Source: Cellvibrio sp. pealriver
GTDB lineage: Bacteria; Pseudomonadota; Gammaproteobacteria; Pseudomonadales; Cellvibrionaceae
NCBI RefSeq assembly: GCF_001183545.1
Contig: NZ_KQ236688.1
Span: forward strand, 2,013,149 to 2,077,148
Reading direction: 5' to 3'
DNA: 64,000 nucleotides
Shown: positions 62,378-64,000 of the stretch, piece by piece
Layout: each line of letters starts with the position of its first letter
Numbering within the stretch: the stretch's first letter is position 1
Made by a program: the position numbers and the translations under genes
The notes under the pieces: model-generated
The model's input: the letters and a program-made list of their open reading frames with translations, nothing else
The model's database searches: none
What the model was told of the DNA's origin: nothing

Positions 62378-62713
62378 ATGGCAAAATCATTCGCTTCAAA
62401 ATCTGCTGCTGTTTTTTCTTTGCTATTAATGACAACGTTGTCCAATGTAGTGAGCGCTGAATCATTCTCTTCGTATAAAAAAGTGCCGGGCGTTGTGAAG
62501 GCAGTAGATGCAGCCGAAAGCACTATCACCATCACTACTGAAGAAGGTGTTACCAAAACCTATTCAGTTATCAAAGGTGCAAAGGTGGCAACCGAGAAAG
62601 GCCGTGTGATGTCGTTGAGCTCGCTGCAAAAGGGCGATACCGTTATATTGAAAAATCGCGTATCTAACACTGTTGCGAGTGAGGTAAAAAGCAAAACATT
62701 GACCGCTAACTAA
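62378..62713 (+). CDS. Small exported protein of unknown function
   Basis: 111 residues with a signal peptide ending near NVVSA-ESF (residue 28). The mature part of about 80 residues reads as short beta strands (GVVKAVDAAESTITITTEEG, TYSVIKGAKVATE, LQKGDTVILKNR), suggesting a small barrel or OB-like fold. I do not recognise a named family with confidence. GAGGG precedes the ATG at good distance. A terminator-like hairpin follows at 62762-62798. The signal-peptide coding region contains GACAACGTTGTC (62431-62442). Confidence 0.72.
   Translation: MAKSFASKSAAVFSLLLMTTLSNVVSAESFSSYKKVPGVVKAVDAAESTITITTEEGVTKTYSVIKGAKVATEKGRVMSLSSLQKGDTVILKNRVSNTVASEVKSKTLTAN
62431..62442. promoter_or_regulatory. 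Second copy of palindrome GACAACGTTGTC
   Basis: Identical to the palindrome at 19432-19443, with TTGG flanking on the opposite strand in both cases. It lies inside the signal-peptide codons of the small exported protein, so coding constraint could also explain it. The nearest regulated candidates are this gene and the alpha-amylase 0.5 kb downstream. Confidence 0.3.
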
Positions 62714-62761
62714 TGCCGTGGGCGACCAGATAACAACAGTCCCATAGTTGATTTGACCACT

Positions 62762-62798
62762 GCAATGAGCCCCTTATGGGGCTTATTGTTTTTAAGGC
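62762..62798 (+). terminator. Intrinsic terminator after the small exported protein
   Basis: GCAATGAGCCCC pairs with GGGGCTTATTGT across a TTAT loop (one A/T mismatch region), followed by TTTT. It lies about 50 bases after the stop codon and before the amylase promoter region. Confidence 0.75.
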
Positions 62799-62955
62799 GC
62801 ATACATTTATATAACGAATTAATTTTAGCCTTGCATACGTATTCAAAATATTTCGTAAAAAAATTTGCCGTATTCTGATGGTGGAAGTTGTTGTTGCATG
62901 TGACTGCATGCATACAAACCTAATAAAGATAATCATCAAAACTTCGGTATCTACT

Positions 62956-64000
62956 ATGAAAACGCTCCCCAAACTTTTGTTTGCTTCACTGCTATTTCCA
63001 TTCATTTCAATTCCTGTCCAAGCGCAGACAACATTTGTCCATTTGTTTGAGTGGAAATGGAACGACATCGCCTCTGAGTGCGAAAATGTTTTAGGCCCGA
63101 AAGGTTATGCGGCTGTACAAGTTTCTCCTCCACAAAAATCCGTTACAGGAAATGCCTGGTGGACGCGCTACCAACCCGTCAGTTATTCCATCGAAGGTCG
63201 CTCAGGCACACGTGCAGAATTTGCAAGCATGGTGTCACGCTGTAAAGCGGTCGGTGTGGATATTTATGTCGATGCCGTGATTAACCATATGGCTGCAGGT
63301 GGGCGTAATTTTCCAGAAGTACCTTACAGTGCAAATGATTTCCACACCTGCACCACCAATATTGATTACACCAATGCATGGCAAGTACAGAATTGCGATT
63401 TGGTTGGCTTAAACGATTTAAAAACCGAATCAGATTATGTGCGCGCAAAAATTGCAGCTTATATGAATGATTTATTGAGTCTGGGTGTTGCAGGTTTTCG
63501 TATCGATGCCGCAAAACATATGCCGAGTGCCGATATCGCCAATATTGTCAGCCGCTTAAATGGCAATCCGTATATTTTCCAGGAAGTAATTGGAGCCGCT
63601 AACGAACCTATCACTCCATCGCAATACACTTACATTAGCGACGTCACTGAATTTAATTTTAGCAATACACTCGGACATTATTTTAAAGGCCGCGCGCCCT
63701 TAAAAGATTTACGCAATATCGGTGTGTGGAGTGGCTGGCTGGCGAGCAGTGATGCAGTGACTTTTGTTGCCAACCATGACAACCAACGTCAAAACACCAG
63801 CAATATTGTGACGCACAAAGATGGCGCGAATGTAAATAACATTGCGCATGTGTTCATGCTTGCATTTCCCTACGGTTACACACAAGTGATGTCCAGTTAC
63901 GATTGGACAGACCACGATCAAGGTCCACCAAGTACCGCTGCAAGTGCATGTAATAACGGTTGGTTATGTGAGCACCGCAATCGCGAAATCGCCAACATGG
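62956..64000 (+). CDS. Secreted alpha-amylase, GH13, partial (3' end beyond window)
   Basis: The open frame begins at ATG 62956 and runs off the window end after 348 codons. The signal peptide MKTLPKLLFASLLFPFISIP ends near VQA-QTT (residue 23). The catalytic barrel starts TTFVHLFEWKWNDIASECE. Conserved regions: VDAVINHM, nucleophile Asp184 in GFRIDAAKH, acid/base Glu210 in FQEVIG, and Asp275 in VANHDNQR. The sequence resembles the chloride-dependent alpha-amylases of marine gammaproteobacteria and animals (GH13 subfamilies 32/24). It hydrolyses starch outside the cell. C-terminal modules, if any, are not visible. Confidence 0.95.
   Translation, partial: MKTLPKLLFASLLFPFISIPVQAQTTFVHLFEWKWNDIASECENVLGPKGYAAVQVSPPQKSVTGNAWWTRYQPVSYSIEGRSGTRAEFASMVSRCKAVGVDIYVDAVINHMAAGGRNFPEVPYSANDFHTCTTNIDYTNAWQVQNCDLVGLNDLKTESDYVRAKIAAYMNDLLSLGVAGFRIDAAKHMPSADIANIVSRLNGNPYIFQEVIGAANEPITPSQYTYISDVTEFNFSNTLGHYFKGRAPLKDLRNIGVWSGWLASSDAVTFVANHDNQRQNTSNIVTHKDGANVNNIAHVFMLAFPYGYTQVMSSYDWTDHDQGPPSTAASACNNGWLCEHRNREIANM

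Overview
The window looks like a chromosomal segment of a polysaccharide-degrading gammaproteobacterium of the Cellvibrio type. This is inferred from the large secreted GH19 chitinase with CBM5/12-like modules joined by serine-rich linkers, a secreted GH13 alpha-amylase, many TonB/lipoprotein/c-di-GMP genes, and housekeeping clusters in gammaproteobacterial order (rnf/rsx; dapA-bamC-purC). I see no prophage, insertion sequence or CRISPR array.

Layout. 1-4.9 kb: end of an rnf (rsx) operon (B end, C, D, G, E), followed closely by an MscS channel gene and the gene for the proteasome-like protease Anbu, closed by a strong terminator. 6.8-14.5 kb: the partner genes typical of Anbu loci, namely a 1145-aa transglutaminase/DUF2126 protein, a fused circularly permuted ATP-grasp/alpha-E protein, a second transglutaminase-like protein and a flavin-reductase-like protein, then a DUF4349 lipoprotein. 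15.6-20.4 kb: a large GH19 chitinase and a small lipoprotein around a 0.7-kb intergenic region. 20.6-23.1 kb: a second ATP-grasp/alpha-E pair, here as two separate genes. 23.4-26.5 kb: a 2OG-Fe(II) oxygenase, hemN with an FNR/Anr-type box, and rsmJ. 26.5-29.4 kb: a BlaI-type repressor, an M56 peptidase fused to a TonB C-terminal domain, and a TonB-like protein, preceded by three 16-bp palindromic operators. 29.5-36.2 kb: an OmpA-like lipoprotein, an LRR lipoprotein, a PilZ protein, purC, an MBL-fold hydrolase, bamC, dapA and nadA. 36.4-36.6 kb: tRNA-Lys(TTT) and a truncated tandem copy. 36.9-46.7 kb: a MASE1-PAS-GAF-GGDEF-EAL protein, queC, queE, a small orphan, a MASE2 diguanylate cyclase, a CorA-type transporter, an LpxL-type acyltransferase, a small membrane protein and a monothiol glutaredoxin. 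46.9-59.5 kb: a BaeS/BaeR-like pair, a chemoreceptor, an OprB-like porin, hrpB, a PqqU/YncD-like TonB receptor and a multi-domain response regulator with degenerate catalytic motifs. 59.8-62 kb: argD and argF. 62.4-64 kb: a small secreted protein and an alpha-amylase that runs off the window end.

The most interesting system is the Anbu / ATP-grasp / alpha-E / transglutaminase set. The domains suggest ATP-dependent peptide-bond formation coupled to thiol-protease or amide-exchange enzymes and a self-compartmentalising protease. Its substrate is, to my knowledge, unknown. The window carries both a fused, complete set and a split, minimal set. A second well-supported point is the BlaI-type regulon with three matching operators covering a predicted promoter. 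All assignments come from reading motifs and recalling families; no database search was run.
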